Made by a program: the position numbers and the translations under genes. The notes beneath the pieces were generated by a model. That model saw only the letters and a program-made list of their open reading frames with translations, had not been told where the DNA came from and searched no databases. A stretch of DNA of 26,952 nt from DASYSA01 sp036003885. Its GTDB lineage: Bacteria; Acidobacteriota; Blastocatellia; UBA7656. Where the stretch lies: contig DASYSA010000663.1 in assembly GCA_036003885.1 (NCBI GenBank), positions 1 to 26,952 of the forward strand. The letters are read 5' to 3'. Shown here one piece after another: positions 1 through 8,147 of this stretch; the stretch's first letter is position 1, and each line of letters starts with the position of its first letter.

Positions 1-2378
1 TCATCGGTGGAATCTATCTTGCCGAGGTTGGGTGTGAGTGTTGTCGTCTTCCAGGGTAGCGGATTACCGAACATAGGCATGCCGTCGACAATCGCTTGCG
101 GATTGCCTCGGCCGACGGGCGAAAAGACGATTGCATCGTACTTCGAATTCAGCTCGCCGTCTTTCGCCACGTCCTGCGTGTTGATGTAGGTGAAAGGGAT
201 CTTCAACTGATCGAATGCCAGCCGCCACCAGCCCTCATCCTGCGTGCCGAGCCAGGTGTGAAGGAGGGCAATTCGCGCCGCCCTTACAGCATGGGTCTTA
301 ACTGAAGGCGCCGAGTCCACGGCTTGAACTTGAATGCCAAGCTCAGTCGCAGCGCGGTCGAGATCCGCAGTCGCCACTTTCCTGATTATGAAAGAGCCGC
401 GATTGAACTTGCGGCCGGCCGCTTCGAACGGCTCTTCCGCCGATTCGAACGAGGCGTCCTTGAACCGGTAACGCAACGTCATCAGCGCATTGTCGGCATT
501 GTGATTCACCAGGAAGAGCGAGCCGGCTCCCTTCACTCCGCCGGGCGCACGCACTTCGCCTGAGACTCTCTCCATCGGAGCGGCGAGGACTTTGAGATCG
601 GCGACTCGAACAACCTGCACATTGCCCAACTCGCCGAAGGTCCAGCCGGTGTCATCATAGATACTCTTCTGCGGGTCATTCGGGCTCCAGTACTGATAAT
701 CGAGCAACATATCGACTATGCGGCTGTAGGGCTGGTCCATTCTTACAACGTAGCTGCCCGAAGGGAACTGGCGAGTCTCGGTAGTCGGTTCGTCCTTCTT
801 GTCCGTTGCCTTATCGGGCGCCTTTTCCGCAGGCTTATCCGCGGCCGCGCCACCGCCAGGTGCAGTCGCATCCGCGGGCTTCCTGGGCTTTTTCTTCGCA
901 GGCATTGTAACTGTAAAAGCCGCAGTCGCTCGCGAGACCTCGGCGCCTTGCATCTGGAGCAGGCGCAGCAACTCGGCCTGTCCCCCGGGCCTCGGGTCAT
1001 CGGCCGGGAACACATAAGCCGCCGGACCGGCATTCTTCGGCTTCTCGATCGAGCGCTTGCTCTTCAAGTAGAAGTTTCGAAGGAAGAGCTTGTTGTTGGC
1101 AGCGAAATACGAAAGCGCGGTCAGCACACCGGTCTGCTCGTAGTTGTTGTTATTGCGCTGCGACCACTTCGCCTTGGGCAGCGGTGGGTTCTGACGATAC
1201 CAGGTTCTGGCGTATTCCTGTGGCGACAGCGTGCGCTCGACGGTGTCGGCGCCGCCATTCCCGAAGGTCTCGTACAGCCGGCTGATGCCATTGTGGGACG
1301 CCGCGATGAACATCAGGTATCCCGGCGACCACGTATCGAACGTCCCATGAGTGAAGACTCCGGGCATGCCGAACTTGGTCATCTCCGAAACGTTGTTCCA
1401 GCCGAGCATCTGCCACTCGTCGGCAAGAATCGGATCGATCCATGCGTTGTAAGGTCCGTCGCCGACGGTGTTGTCATAAAGGTAGGGCACCGATTCGTGA
1501 AGGTCATGAAGCACCTGGGCTTTCCAGCCGATGAAGGTCTTGAGCACGTTCTGCGTGAGTTTCAAAGTCAGCGCCATCGCATCGCGGTTGTTGTCGTGCG
1601 CAACGTAGTGTCCCCAGTAGATCAGCGGCGGCCAGTTCTGATTCGGATGGGCCAGATGCCAGTTGTAGACATCGACCTGACGGTCCCGGCCGTCGACCTC
1701 GACGATAGGAGTAATCAACGTGACTACGTTGTCGCGAATCGCTTTGATGTAAGAGCTCTCATCTACTGCGAGGCGGTACGCCATCTCCATCAATGCGGTT
1801 GGCGCGCCGGTCTCGGGCGAATGAATGGTTCCGGTGATGTAGTAGATCGGGATGGACGCCGCCACGAGTTGTTCGGCCTGGGCATCGTCTAGGTTGATCG
1901 TGCGCGGATCGGCGAGCTTAGCCAACCTTGCTCGATTCTCTTCGAGCTTAGCGAGATTCGCTTCGGAAGCGACGGCGACGGCAATCATCTCGCGTCCTTC
2001 TTCCGTCGTACCGATCGAAAAGACTTTTACTCGCGGGCTGGCCTTTTCGAGCATCCGCATGTAGGCATATACCTCGTGCGAATAAGGCAGCTTGCCCGGC
2101 GCGCCGGCGACATCGCCTAACACGGCTTTCGGAGTCGGGACGGTCTTCGACGCGGGGAGGTAATCGGTGAGCGGCGAGTTGAAGAAGGTCTCCGTGGTGT
2201 ACTCGCGGATCTTCCTGGTGTACTCCTCGTCGATGGGTTGTTTGGGATCGCGCGCGAACCTGGTGAGGCTGGCGCTAGCAGGCACGACGGTATTCTGCGG
2301 CCCCTGTGCGAGGACCGTCAGACCCGAAGCTAAGAGCGCCAGGATAAGTAAGAGAATAGATGGGAAACGTCTAAACAT
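1..2378 (-). CDS. Secreted M14-family zinc carboxypeptidase (partial, C-terminus off left edge)
   Basis: The reading frame is open from an ATG at 2378 to the left edge, giving 792 visible residues and no stop. A GGAGG Shine-Dalgarno lies 5 bp before the ATG. Residues 1-25 form a signal peptide (MFRR start, Leu-rich core, ending near VLAQG), so the enzyme should act in the periplasm or outside. The zinc site of M14 carboxypeptidases is visible: His186 and Glu189 in a T-I-H-S-P-E-T motif, with the third ligand His291 or His294 in LHDLHES. A lysine/proline/alanine-rich linker (near residues 490-530) separates the peptidase domain from a second C-terminal region rich in beta-like sequence. Family members hydrolyse C-terminal residues of peptides. 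The coiled-coil gene on the same strand ends 31 bp upstream, so the two may be cotranscribed. Substrate cannot be read from the sequence. M14 assignment is strong; exact subfamily is not resolved. Confidence 0.88.
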   Translation of the reverse strand, partial: MFRRFPSILLLILALLASGLTVLAQGPQNTVVPASASLTRFARDPKQPIDEEYTRKIREYTTETFFNSPLTDYLPASKTVPTPKAVLGDVAGAPGKLPYSHEVYAYMRMLEKASPRVKVFSIGTTEEGREMIAVAVASEANLAKLEENRARLAKLADPRTINLDDAQAEQLVAASIPIYYITGTIHSPETGAPTALMEMAYRLAVDESSYIKAIRDNVVTLITPIVEVDGRDRQVDVYNWHLAHPNQNWPPLIYWGHYVAHDNNRDAMALTLKLTQNVLKTFIGWKAQVLHDLHESVPYLYDNTVGDGPYNAWIDPILADEWQMLGWNNVSEMTKFGMPGVFTHGTFDTWSPGYLMFIAASHNGISRLYETFGNGGADTVERTLSPQEYARTWYRQNPPLPKAKWSQRNNNNYEQTGVLTALSYFAANNKLFLRNFYLKSKRSIEKPKNAGPAAYVFPADDPRPGGQAELLRLLQMQGAEVSRATAAFTVTMPAKKKPRKPADATAPGGGAAADKPAEKAPDKATDKKDEPTTETRQFPSGSYVVRMDQPYSRIVDMLLDYQYWSPNDPQKSIYDDTGWTFGELGNVQVVRVADLKVLAAPMERVSGEVRAPGGVKGAGSLFLVNHNADNALMTLRYRFKDASFESAEEPFEAAGRKFNRGSFIIRKVATADLDRAATELGIQVQAVDSAPSVKTHAVRAARIALLHTWLGTQDEGWWRLAFDQLKIPFTYINTQDVAKDGELNSKYDAIVFSPVGRGNPQAIVDGMPMFGNPLPWKTTTLTPNLGKIDSTD

Positions 2379-2409
2379 TCTGCCTCCGGTTGAAATTAGA
2401 AAGTGTCCT

Positions 2410-3600
2410 TCAGGATGAGTGCTCGTGACCGCTCCCGTTCACGTGGCGGTCGACAATGTTTATCAACGCGTTGAGCCGATCATCGGTTCGAGTCTGGGCC
2501 TGCCTCAACTCCACGAACTTAGTCTCACTGAGAATCTGTGCATCGACGAGTGCGGCCATTTTACCGGTCAAAGCCGCCATCTCCTCGTGTAAGGCGTCCG
2601 CTCGGCGATCGCTGCTATCCATGCGTTCATCCATCGACTGGGCGAACTCGGCGAACCTGACAATAGCATTGTCGAGCCTGGCCACATGAGCCTCAGTACG
2701 GATCTGTGCATCGACGAGTGCGACCATTTTACCGGTCAAAGCCGTTATTTCCTCGTGTAAGGCGTCCGCTCGGCGGTCGCTGCTATCCATGCGTCCATCC
2801 ATCGACTGGGCGAACTCGGCGAACCCGACAATAGCATTCTCGAGCCTGGCAACATGAGCCTCAGTACGGATCTGCGCATCGACCAGGGCCGACATTTTGT
2901 CGGTAAGAGCCTCAGTGCGAATCTGCGCATCGACGAGTGCGGCCACTTTACCGGTCAAAGCCGACATCCCCTCGTGTAAGGCGTCCGCTCGCCAGTCGCT
3001 GCTATCCAGACGTTCATCCATCGACTTCGCGAGCTCGGAAAACATGACGAACGCATTCTCGAGCCTGGCAACATGAACCTCAGTGCGAATGTGCGCATCG
3101 ACTAGAGCCGACATTTTGTCGGTAAGAGTGGCCATTTCCCCCTCTATGCCGTTCACCCGCCGGTCGCTTCTATCCCTGCGTTCGTCCGTCGACTTGGCGA
3201 GCTCGGCGAGTGTAACAAACGCATTCTCAAGCTTCGCCACCTGAAACTCAGTGCGAATCTGCGCATCGACTAGAGCGGTCACCTTACCGGCCAAAGCTGC
3301 CATTTCACCGGTTAACGTGGCCATTCCGTCGTATAAAACGTCCACTCGTTGGTCGCTAATATCCATGCGTTCATCGATCTTATGGAAACGGGCTTCGTGG
3401 TTCCCCATCGCGAATCCGCTGCCTCCTCTCGGTTCCTTCAAGTCTCTGAAGACTATGATCTGGGCCGATGGAGGGACCGGCGGTTTCCCCGTGTGAAGTG
3501 CCTCAACTGAGTTGCCCATCCTAGCAGAGGGAACTTGAAGTATAAAGCTTGCGCTCACCTCGCCGCCCTGGCTGCGAGTCGTGTCATTCTGAATCGACAT
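2410..3600 (-). CDS. Coiled-coil protein made of 56-residue repeats, function unknown
   Basis: This gives 396 residues, with no signal peptide or membrane segment. Residues 76 to about 360 consist of five diverged-to-near-identical units, each starting D-E-R-x-D-x-S-D and containing ALVDAQIRTE and VARLENA. Unit starts are D76, D139, D195, D268 and D324. The basic unit is 56 residues (eight heptads), as expected for a long alpha-helical coiled coil. Start choice is uncertain. The ATG at 3600 has no Shine-Dalgarno, while an internal ATG at 3408 (residue 65) has AGGAGG 13 bp upstream and begins just before the repeats. An in-frame stop sits eight codons upstream of 3600. The first 64 residues are Pro/Gly-rich and unlike the rest. 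It lies 31 bp upstream of the M14 peptidase gene on the same strand. I do not recognise a function; a structural or scaffolding role is only a guess. Confidence 0.75.
   Translation of the reverse strand: MSIQNDTTRSQGGEVSASFILQVPSARMGNSVEALHTGKPPVPPSAQIIVFRDLKEPRGGSGFAMGNHEARFHKIDERMDISDQRVDVLYDGMATLTGEMAALAGKVTALVDAQIRTEFQVAKLENAFVTLAELAKSTDERRDRSDRRVNGIEGEMATLTDKMSALVDAHIRTEVHVARLENAFVMFSELAKSMDERLDSSDWRADALHEGMSALTGKVAALVDAQIRTEALTDKMSALVDAQIRTEAHVARLENAIVGFAEFAQSMDGRMDSSDRRADALHEEITALTGKMVALVDAQIRTEAHVARLDNAIVRFAEFAQSMDERMDSSDRRADALHEEMAALTGKMAALVDAQILSETKFVELRQAQTRTDDRLNALINIVDRHVNGSGHEHSS
2520..3375 (-). repeat. Intragenic tandem repeats, 168-bp unit
   Basis: These are direct repeats within the coiled-coil gene. 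Units run (coding order) 3375-3187, 3186-3019, 3018-2800, 2799-2632 and 2631 to about 2520. Two units are exactly 168 bp. One is longer by 21 bp (one heptad) and one by 51 bp, a second copy of the 17-residue block ALTDKMSALVDAQIRTE. The last two units are nearly identical at DNA level, which points to recent duplication or gene conversion. Confidence 0.85.
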
Positions 3601-3683
3601 CCGAACATCGAAATGCGCCGCCTAACCGGGAAGCTTCACCGCGGAGGCGCACCGTAGGACGCGCACCCTTTGCCCAGCCGGCA

Positions 3684-3713
3684 TTGGATTCGTCGTCGTC
3701 GTGTCGGTATACT
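3684..3713 (+). promoter_or_regulatory. Candidate sigma70-like promoter of the TPR membrane protein gene
   Basis: TATACT at 3708-3713 matches the -10 consensus in five of six positions. A weak -35 (TTGGAT, 3684-3689) lies 18 bp upstream. Transcription would start near 3720. This makes the in-frame GTG at 3701 an unlikely start codon and favours ATG 3728 or 3746. The call rests on motif reading only. Confidence 0.35.
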
Positions 3714-3727
3714 CCTCACCTTGCCGA

Positions 3728-5668
3728 ATGTCCTCGCTTCTTGATATGTCGAAAAGTAATCCGAACCAACGATGGCTTATCTGCGCGATGCTGGCAGCAT
3801 TCACTCTCGGCTTGTACCTGCAGGTCGCCGCACACGAGTTTGTTAGCTATGACGACGATGTCTACGTCACCAACAATCCTCAGATTCAGACCGGTCTGAG
3901 CGGAGAGAACATCGTCTGGGCATTCACCTCGACCTCTGCCGCAAACTGGCATCCGATCACCTGGCTCTCTCACATGCTCGACTGCCAGTTCTATGGACTC
4001 AAACCTTCCGGACATCACTTCACGAATCTGTTGATACATCTTTCGAACGTGCTCCTGTTATTCTGGGTGCTGCAAGTCATGACCGGAGCGCTCTGGCGCA
4101 GCGCCCTGGTCGCAGCCTTGTTTGCGCTGCATCCCCTCAACGTCGAGTCGGTCGCCTGGATAGCCGAACGCAAGAACCTGTTGAGCACGTTCTTTTGGAT
4201 TCTCACGCTTGGGGCTTATGTGTGGTATGCGCGAAAGCCCGAACTAAGGCGCTATCTGGTGGTGCTTGCGTTGTTCGCCCTGGGCTTGATGTCCAAGCCG
4301 ATGGTTGTCACGCTGCCCTTTGTTCTACTTCTGCTCGACTACTGGCCGCTCGAGCGCCTCAAATTGCGCCCGACCGAACCTGATAGCGACAACGCCCCCG
4401 CGAAACAGGGCAAGCGGCCGGCTAAGAAAGCGAAACAATCCGAGGTGACGCGACACTATCCGCGCCAGACAGCGGGCCGGCTGATAATCGAAAAAGTGCC
4501 GTTGTTGATGTTGGCCGCCGCCAGCAGCATCATCACTGTCATAGCGCAGAAGAAAGGCGGAGCGGTGGGCGCCGTCGAAACATTTCCAATCAGCGTCAGG
4601 CTCACCAATGCGGTGGTCTCATACGCGGGTTATCTGGGTCAGATGATCTGGCCTTCCGGGCTCAGCGTGCTCTACCCTCACCCAAAAGGAACTCTGCCTG
4701 CGTGGGAGATCGGGTTATCGGCGCTCGCGCTTCTGTGCATCACTGCACTGGTGGCGTGGCAGGCACGACACTATCGATGGGCGGCGATTGGGTGGCTGTG
4801 GTATCTCGGGACTCTTGTGCCTGTGATCGGTCTGGTACAGGTTGGCCTTCAGGCAAGGGCCGACCGCTATGCCTACGTGCCGTTGATAGGGGTGTTCGTT
4901 GCGATCGTATGGGCGGCAGCGCAATATGCCGGCAATGTGACTTCGCGCGGAAGATGGCTGATTGGCGTCAGCATTAGCATCCTCGCCTGTCTGGCGATCG
5001 CTGCGAATCTGCAACTGCAACACTGGCGGAACAGCCTCGCCCTGTTTGAGCACGCGGTTGACGTCACCGATAACAACTATGTCGCACACAACAACCTCGG
5101 CGAATTGCTGGCCGGAGGGGGCCGGCTGGAGGAGGCAGCATCCCACTTCAACAGAGCCCTGGAAATCAACCCTCAGTTCGATCAAGCCCTTCACAACTCG
5201 GGAATGATGCTCGTACAGCAGCACAAGCCGCAGGAGGCCATCGAACAGTTCTCAAAGGCGGTCGAGATCAACCCGAACTTTCTGGAGGCGTACAATAAGC
5301 TCGGCGCAGCACTGGCCGAGACGGGACGCCTCGACGAAGCAGCGGCAGCTCTTTCGAGAGCGCTCGAGATCAATCCCAGACACCCTTCGGCTCATGCGAA
5401 CATGGCACTAGTCCTCGAACGCCAGGGCAAGCTCGACGAAGCGGTGACTCACTACTCTGAGGCGCTGCGTTCTATGGTTAACGCTGCGATGATGTCCCAG
5501 ACGCACTATCGACTGGGCAATCTGTTAGCCAGGAGAGGCGATAAGGAACAAGCCGTGGCGCACTACCGCGAGGCTTTGAGACTGAAGCCCGATTACACCC
5601 AGGCTCAACAGGCGCTGGACAACATTCTGGAGAATCCTGCCTCGCCGCAAGGCGTACCGCGTCAATAA
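3728..5668 (+). CDS. TMTC-like polytopic membrane protein with C-terminal TPR repeats
   Basis: This protein has about 646 residues. The N-terminal two thirds is a multi-pass membrane domain. The first helix (LICAMLAAFTLGLYLQVAA) is followed by an acidic luminal/periplasmic loop, FVSYDDDVYVTNNP, the usual site of the catalytic acid in GT-C enzymes. Further motifs (NWHPITWLSHMLD, LHPLNVESVAWIAERKNLLS) are typical of bacterial TPR proteins related to eukaryotic TMTC mannosyltransferases. A Lys-rich loop falls near 4381-4450. The last ~200 residues hold five TPR units (AHNNLGELLAGGGRLEEA, then repeats ending in ALEINP) and a partial sixth, probably periplasmic. Alternative starts are GTG 3701 and ATG 3746; none has a clear Shine-Dalgarno. 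Protein O-glycosylation is a reasonable inference from the fold but no substrate is shown. The gene ends 62 bp before ilvD. Confidence 0.8.
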   Translation: MSSLLDMSKSNPNQRWLICAMLAAFTLGLYLQVAAHEFVSYDDDVYVTNNPQIQTGLSGENIVWAFTSTSAANWHPITWLSHMLDCQFYGLKPSGHHFTNLLIHLSNVLLLFWVLQVMTGALWRSALVAALFALHPLNVESVAWIAERKNLLSTFFWILTLGAYVWYARKPELRRYLVVLALFALGLMSKPMVVTLPFVLLLLDYWPLERLKLRPTEPDSDNAPAKQGKRPAKKAKQSEVTRHYPRQTAGRLIIEKVPLLMLAAASSIITVIAQKKGGAVGAVETFPISVRLTNAVVSYAGYLGQMIWPSGLSVLYPHPKGTLPAWEIGLSALALLCITALVAWQARHYRWAAIGWLWYLGTLVPVIGLVQVGLQARADRYAYVPLIGVFVAIVWAAAQYAGNVTSRGRWLIGVSISILACLAIAANLQLQHWRNSLALFEHAVDVTDNNYVAHNNLGELLAGGGRLEEAASHFNRALEINPQFDQALHNSGMMLVQQHKPQEAIEQFSKAVEINPNFLEAYNKLGAALAETGRLDEAAAALSRALEINPRHPSAHANMALVLERQGKLDEAVTHYSEALRSMVNAAMMSQTHYRLGNLLARRGDKEQAVAHYREALRLKPDYTQAQQALDNILENPASPQGVPRQ

Positions 5669-5672
5669 CGCC

Positions 5673-5701
5673 GTGACTGATTCGCGAATTCGTTCTACTA
5701 T
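5673..5701 (+). promoter_or_regulatory. Candidate ilvD promoter with palindrome in the spacer
   Basis: GTGACT (5673-5678) and TACTAT (5696-5701) are separated by 17 bp, each matching the sigma70 consensus at four of six positions. The spacer contains a perfect 10-bp palindrome, ATTCGCGAAT (5680-5689), a position where a repressor could block RNA polymerase. Start of transcription would be about 25 bp before the ilvD ATG. Weak evidence from motif reading. Confidence 0.3.
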
Positions 5702-5730
5702 CTACAACACATCAAATTCCAGGAGAACCA

Positions 5731-7410
5731 ATGAGCAATAACGAGAGAAGCAAACTCGTCACAGAAGGAGTGCAGCGAACACCAAACCGCGCGATGCTGC
5801 GCGCTTGCGGGTTCACCGACGACGATTTTTCCAAACCCATCATCGGTGTGGCCAATGGCTACAGCACCATTACGCCGTGCAATATCGGACTGAACGGCCT
5901 GGCCGAGCGCGCCATTAGCGCACTGTCGGGCGCGGGCACGATGCCGCAAGTGTTCGGCACCATAACCATAAGCGACGCCATTTCGATGGGAACCGAAGGC
6001 ATGAAGTATTCTCTCGTCTCGCGCGAGGTCATCGCCGACTCGATAGAGACTGTCTGCAACGGCCAGCGAATGGACGGGTTGGTTGCGATTGGCGGCTGCG
6101 ACAAGAACATGCCCGGCGCCATGATCGCGATCGCGCGTCTCAACATTCCTTCCATCTTTGTCTACGGCGGCACCATCAAATCCGGGCACTACAAAGGTCA
6201 GGACCTCACGGTCGTCAGCGCATTCGAAGCAGTCGGCCAGTACAGCGCCAACAGGCTCCCGGAGAGCGATCTTCTCGAGATCGAACGTCGCGCGTGCCCC
6301 GGCGCGGGTTCCTGCGGCGGAATGTTCACGGCCAATACGATGTCGTCCGCAATTGAGGCGTTGGGGCTGAGCTTGCCCTACTCGTCAACGATGGCCGCTG
6401 AAGACTTCGAGAAAGCTGACAGCGCTGCCGAGTCGGGCGAAGTGCTGGCCGAAGCTGTTAGCCGCCAGATTCTTCCGAGTCACATCCTGACGCGCAAAGC
6501 ATTCGAGAACGCAATCAGTGTTGTTATGGCGGTCGGAGGCTCGACCAATGCGGTGCTTCATCTACTGGCCATCGCGGATGCGGCGAACGTGCGGTTGACC
6601 ATCGACGACTTCGAAGAGATTCGCGGGCGAGTGCCCGTGCTGTGCGACCTGAAGCCTTCAGGTCGCTACGTGGCTACTGATCTGCACAAGGCGGGTGGAA
6701 TTCCTCAAGTGATGAAGATGCTGTTGGCGAATGGCCGTCTGCACGGCGACGAGTTGACGATCACGGGACGGACGATTGCCGAAGTCCTGGAAGACGTGCC
6801 TTCCGAGCCGCGCTCCGATCAGGACGTCATAAGACCGTGGGATGATCCGATGTACGCGCACGGCCACCTTGCGATCTTGAAAGGCAACCTTTCCCGCGAG
6901 GGCGCGGTCGCCAAGATTACCGGGGTGAAGCAGTCCAGGATCACGGGACCGGCTCGGGTATTCGAATCCGAGGAGGCGTGTCTGGATGCGATCCTGTCAG
7001 GAGGCATCAAGGCAGGCGACGTAATCGTAATTCGTTACGAAGGTCCGAAGGGCGGACCAGGTATGCGCGAGATGCTTGCGCCAACATCGGCCATCATCGG
7101 CGCGGGGCTTGGAGACTCTGTCGCGCTGATAACCGACGGGCGGTTCTCCGGTGGGACATTCGGCATGGTAGTAGGCCACGTGGCGCCCGAAGCCTTCGTC
7201 GGCGGCACAATCGCGCTCGTCGAAGAGGGTGATTCAATTACGATCGACGCGGAGGCGCGACTGTTGCGCCTGGACGTGGCGGATGATGAGCTTGCCCGGC
7301 GCCGACTAGCGTGGCGAGCTCCCGCTCCGCGTTATCCTCGCGGAGTTCTGGCTAAGTACGCGAAGCTGGTATCGAGCGCCAGCCTTGGCGCAGTGACCGA
7401 CAGGGAGTAG
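5731..7410 (+). CDS. ilvD: Dihydroxy-acid dehydratase
   Basis: This 559-residue protein has normal length for IlvD/Edd-family dehydratases. It dehydrates 2,3-dihydroxy-isovalerate and 2,3-dihydroxy-3-methylvalerate to the 2-oxo acids in valine, leucine and isoleucine synthesis. The three iron-sulfur cluster cysteines are present: Cys50 (TPCNIGLN), Cys123 (GGCDKNMPG) and Cys195 (CPGAGSCGGMFTANTM). Lys125 of the CDK motif is the usual Mg2+-ligand lysine. C-terminal motifs (YEGPKGGPGMREML, ITDGRFSGGTFG) are intact. AGGAGA lies 5 bp before the ATG. No other ilv or leu gene is in the window, so the pathway genes are dispersed. A methyltransferase gene follows after 9 bp. Sugar-acid dehydratases of the same family are the main alternative, but the sequence fits IlvD well. 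Confidence 0.96.
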   Translation: MSNNERSKLVTEGVQRTPNRAMLRACGFTDDDFSKPIIGVANGYSTITPCNIGLNGLAERAISALSGAGTMPQVFGTITISDAISMGTEGMKYSLVSREVIADSIETVCNGQRMDGLVAIGGCDKNMPGAMIAIARLNIPSIFVYGGTIKSGHYKGQDLTVVSAFEAVGQYSANRLPESDLLEIERRACPGAGSCGGMFTANTMSSAIEALGLSLPYSSTMAAEDFEKADSAAESGEVLAEAVSRQILPSHILTRKAFENAISVVMAVGGSTNAVLHLLAIADAANVRLTIDDFEEIRGRVPVLCDLKPSGRYVATDLHKAGGIPQVMKMLLANGRLHGDELTITGRTIAEVLEDVPSEPRSDQDVIRPWDDPMYAHGHLAILKGNLSREGAVAKITGVKQSRITGPARVFESEEACLDAILSGGIKAGDVIVIRYEGPKGGPGMREMLAPTSAIIGAGLGDSVALITDGRFSGGTFGMVVGHVAPEAFVGGTIALVEEGDSITIDAEARLLRLDVADDELARRRLAWRAPAPRYPRGVLAKYAKLVSSASLGAVTDRE

Positions 7411-7419
7411 CAGGAACGG

Positions 7420-8031
7420 ATGAAGGAGATCTTCTCCAACATCTACCATCATAACCTGTGGGGCGATCCGGAATCCGCATCCGGACCCGGGTCGGGTGTG
7501 AGCCGTACATCAGCATTCAGAGATGAACTATCGGTCTTGCTCAAGACGGTCAACGCGCGCTCGTTGCTCGATGCTGCGTGCGGTGATTTCAACTGGATGA
7601 AGGAGACCGATCTGTGTCTCGATCACTACATCGGAGTCGACATTGTTCCGGAAATCGTGGCAGCTAACAGGCGAAAGTACGGCAGCTCCAGCGTGACCTT
7701 CATTGATCTCGACATCGCCGGTGACGAGCTGCCTGGAGTCGATGTGATACTCTGCCGAGACTGCCTCGTTCACTTTTCGTTTGAAGACACCGCCAATTCG
7801 ATTCGCAACTTCAAACGCAGCGGATCGACTTATTTACTGACAACGACCTTCATCCATTTTCCAGCCAACGTCGACATTCGGACGGCTGATTGGCGCCAGA
7901 TCAATTTAGAGATCGCTCCATTCAATTTTCCGAAGCCGATTGCGCTGATCGACGAGAAGTGCACTCACACCGGCGGAATCTACGCGGACAAGCGTCTCGC
8001 GCTCTGGAGGCTGGGCGACATCGCCCCCTGA
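7420..8031 (+). CDS. Class I SAM-dependent methyltransferase, substrate unknown
   Basis: This 203-residue protein carries the Rossmann SAM-binding motif LLDAACGDFNWMK at residues 49-61 and the acidic residue ending strand 2, Asp74 in YIGVDI. A post-motif strand follows (VDVILCRDCLVHFS, about 108-120). It has no signal peptide or membrane helix. The start is the ATG 9 bp after the ilvD stop, with AGGAACGG just upstream, so the gene is probably translated from the ilvD transcript. The sequence resembles small methyltransferases often annotated near glycan or natural-product genes, but nothing here identifies the acceptor. A link to branched-chain amino acid synthesis should not be assumed from adjacency alone. 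Confidence 0.78.
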   Translation: MKEIFSNIYHHNLWGDPESASGPGSGVSRTSAFRDELSVLLKTVNARSLLDAACGDFNWMKETDLCLDHYIGVDIVPEIVAANRRKYGSSSVTFIDLDIAGDELPGVDVILCRDCLVHFSFEDTANSIRNFKRSGSTYLLTTTFIHFPANVDIRTADWRQINLEIAPFNFPKPIALIDEKCTHTGGIYADKRLALWRLGDIAP

Positions 8032-8147
8032 AATCGCGTGGCATTGCACACCAGGAAGACTTCTACGCCGACGCGCAGGGCAATCTGGCGAACGATCCCT
8101 TTCAAACGGGAATGCATCCAGGCCCGTAGCCAGTCGTTATTGTAGCC

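Noticed and set aside
948..1892. 314-residue plus-strand open frame
   Set aside because: It is antisense to the M14 peptidase gene, which has a signal peptide, zinc motif and ribosome site; the plus frame has no domain and an Arg/Val-rich composition typical of shadow frames.
7890..8129. 79-residue frame overlapping the methyltransferase end, with a plausible-looking tail
   Set aside because: Mostly a shadow of the methyltransferase; the last 30 residues look gene-like but have no separate start or ribosome site.
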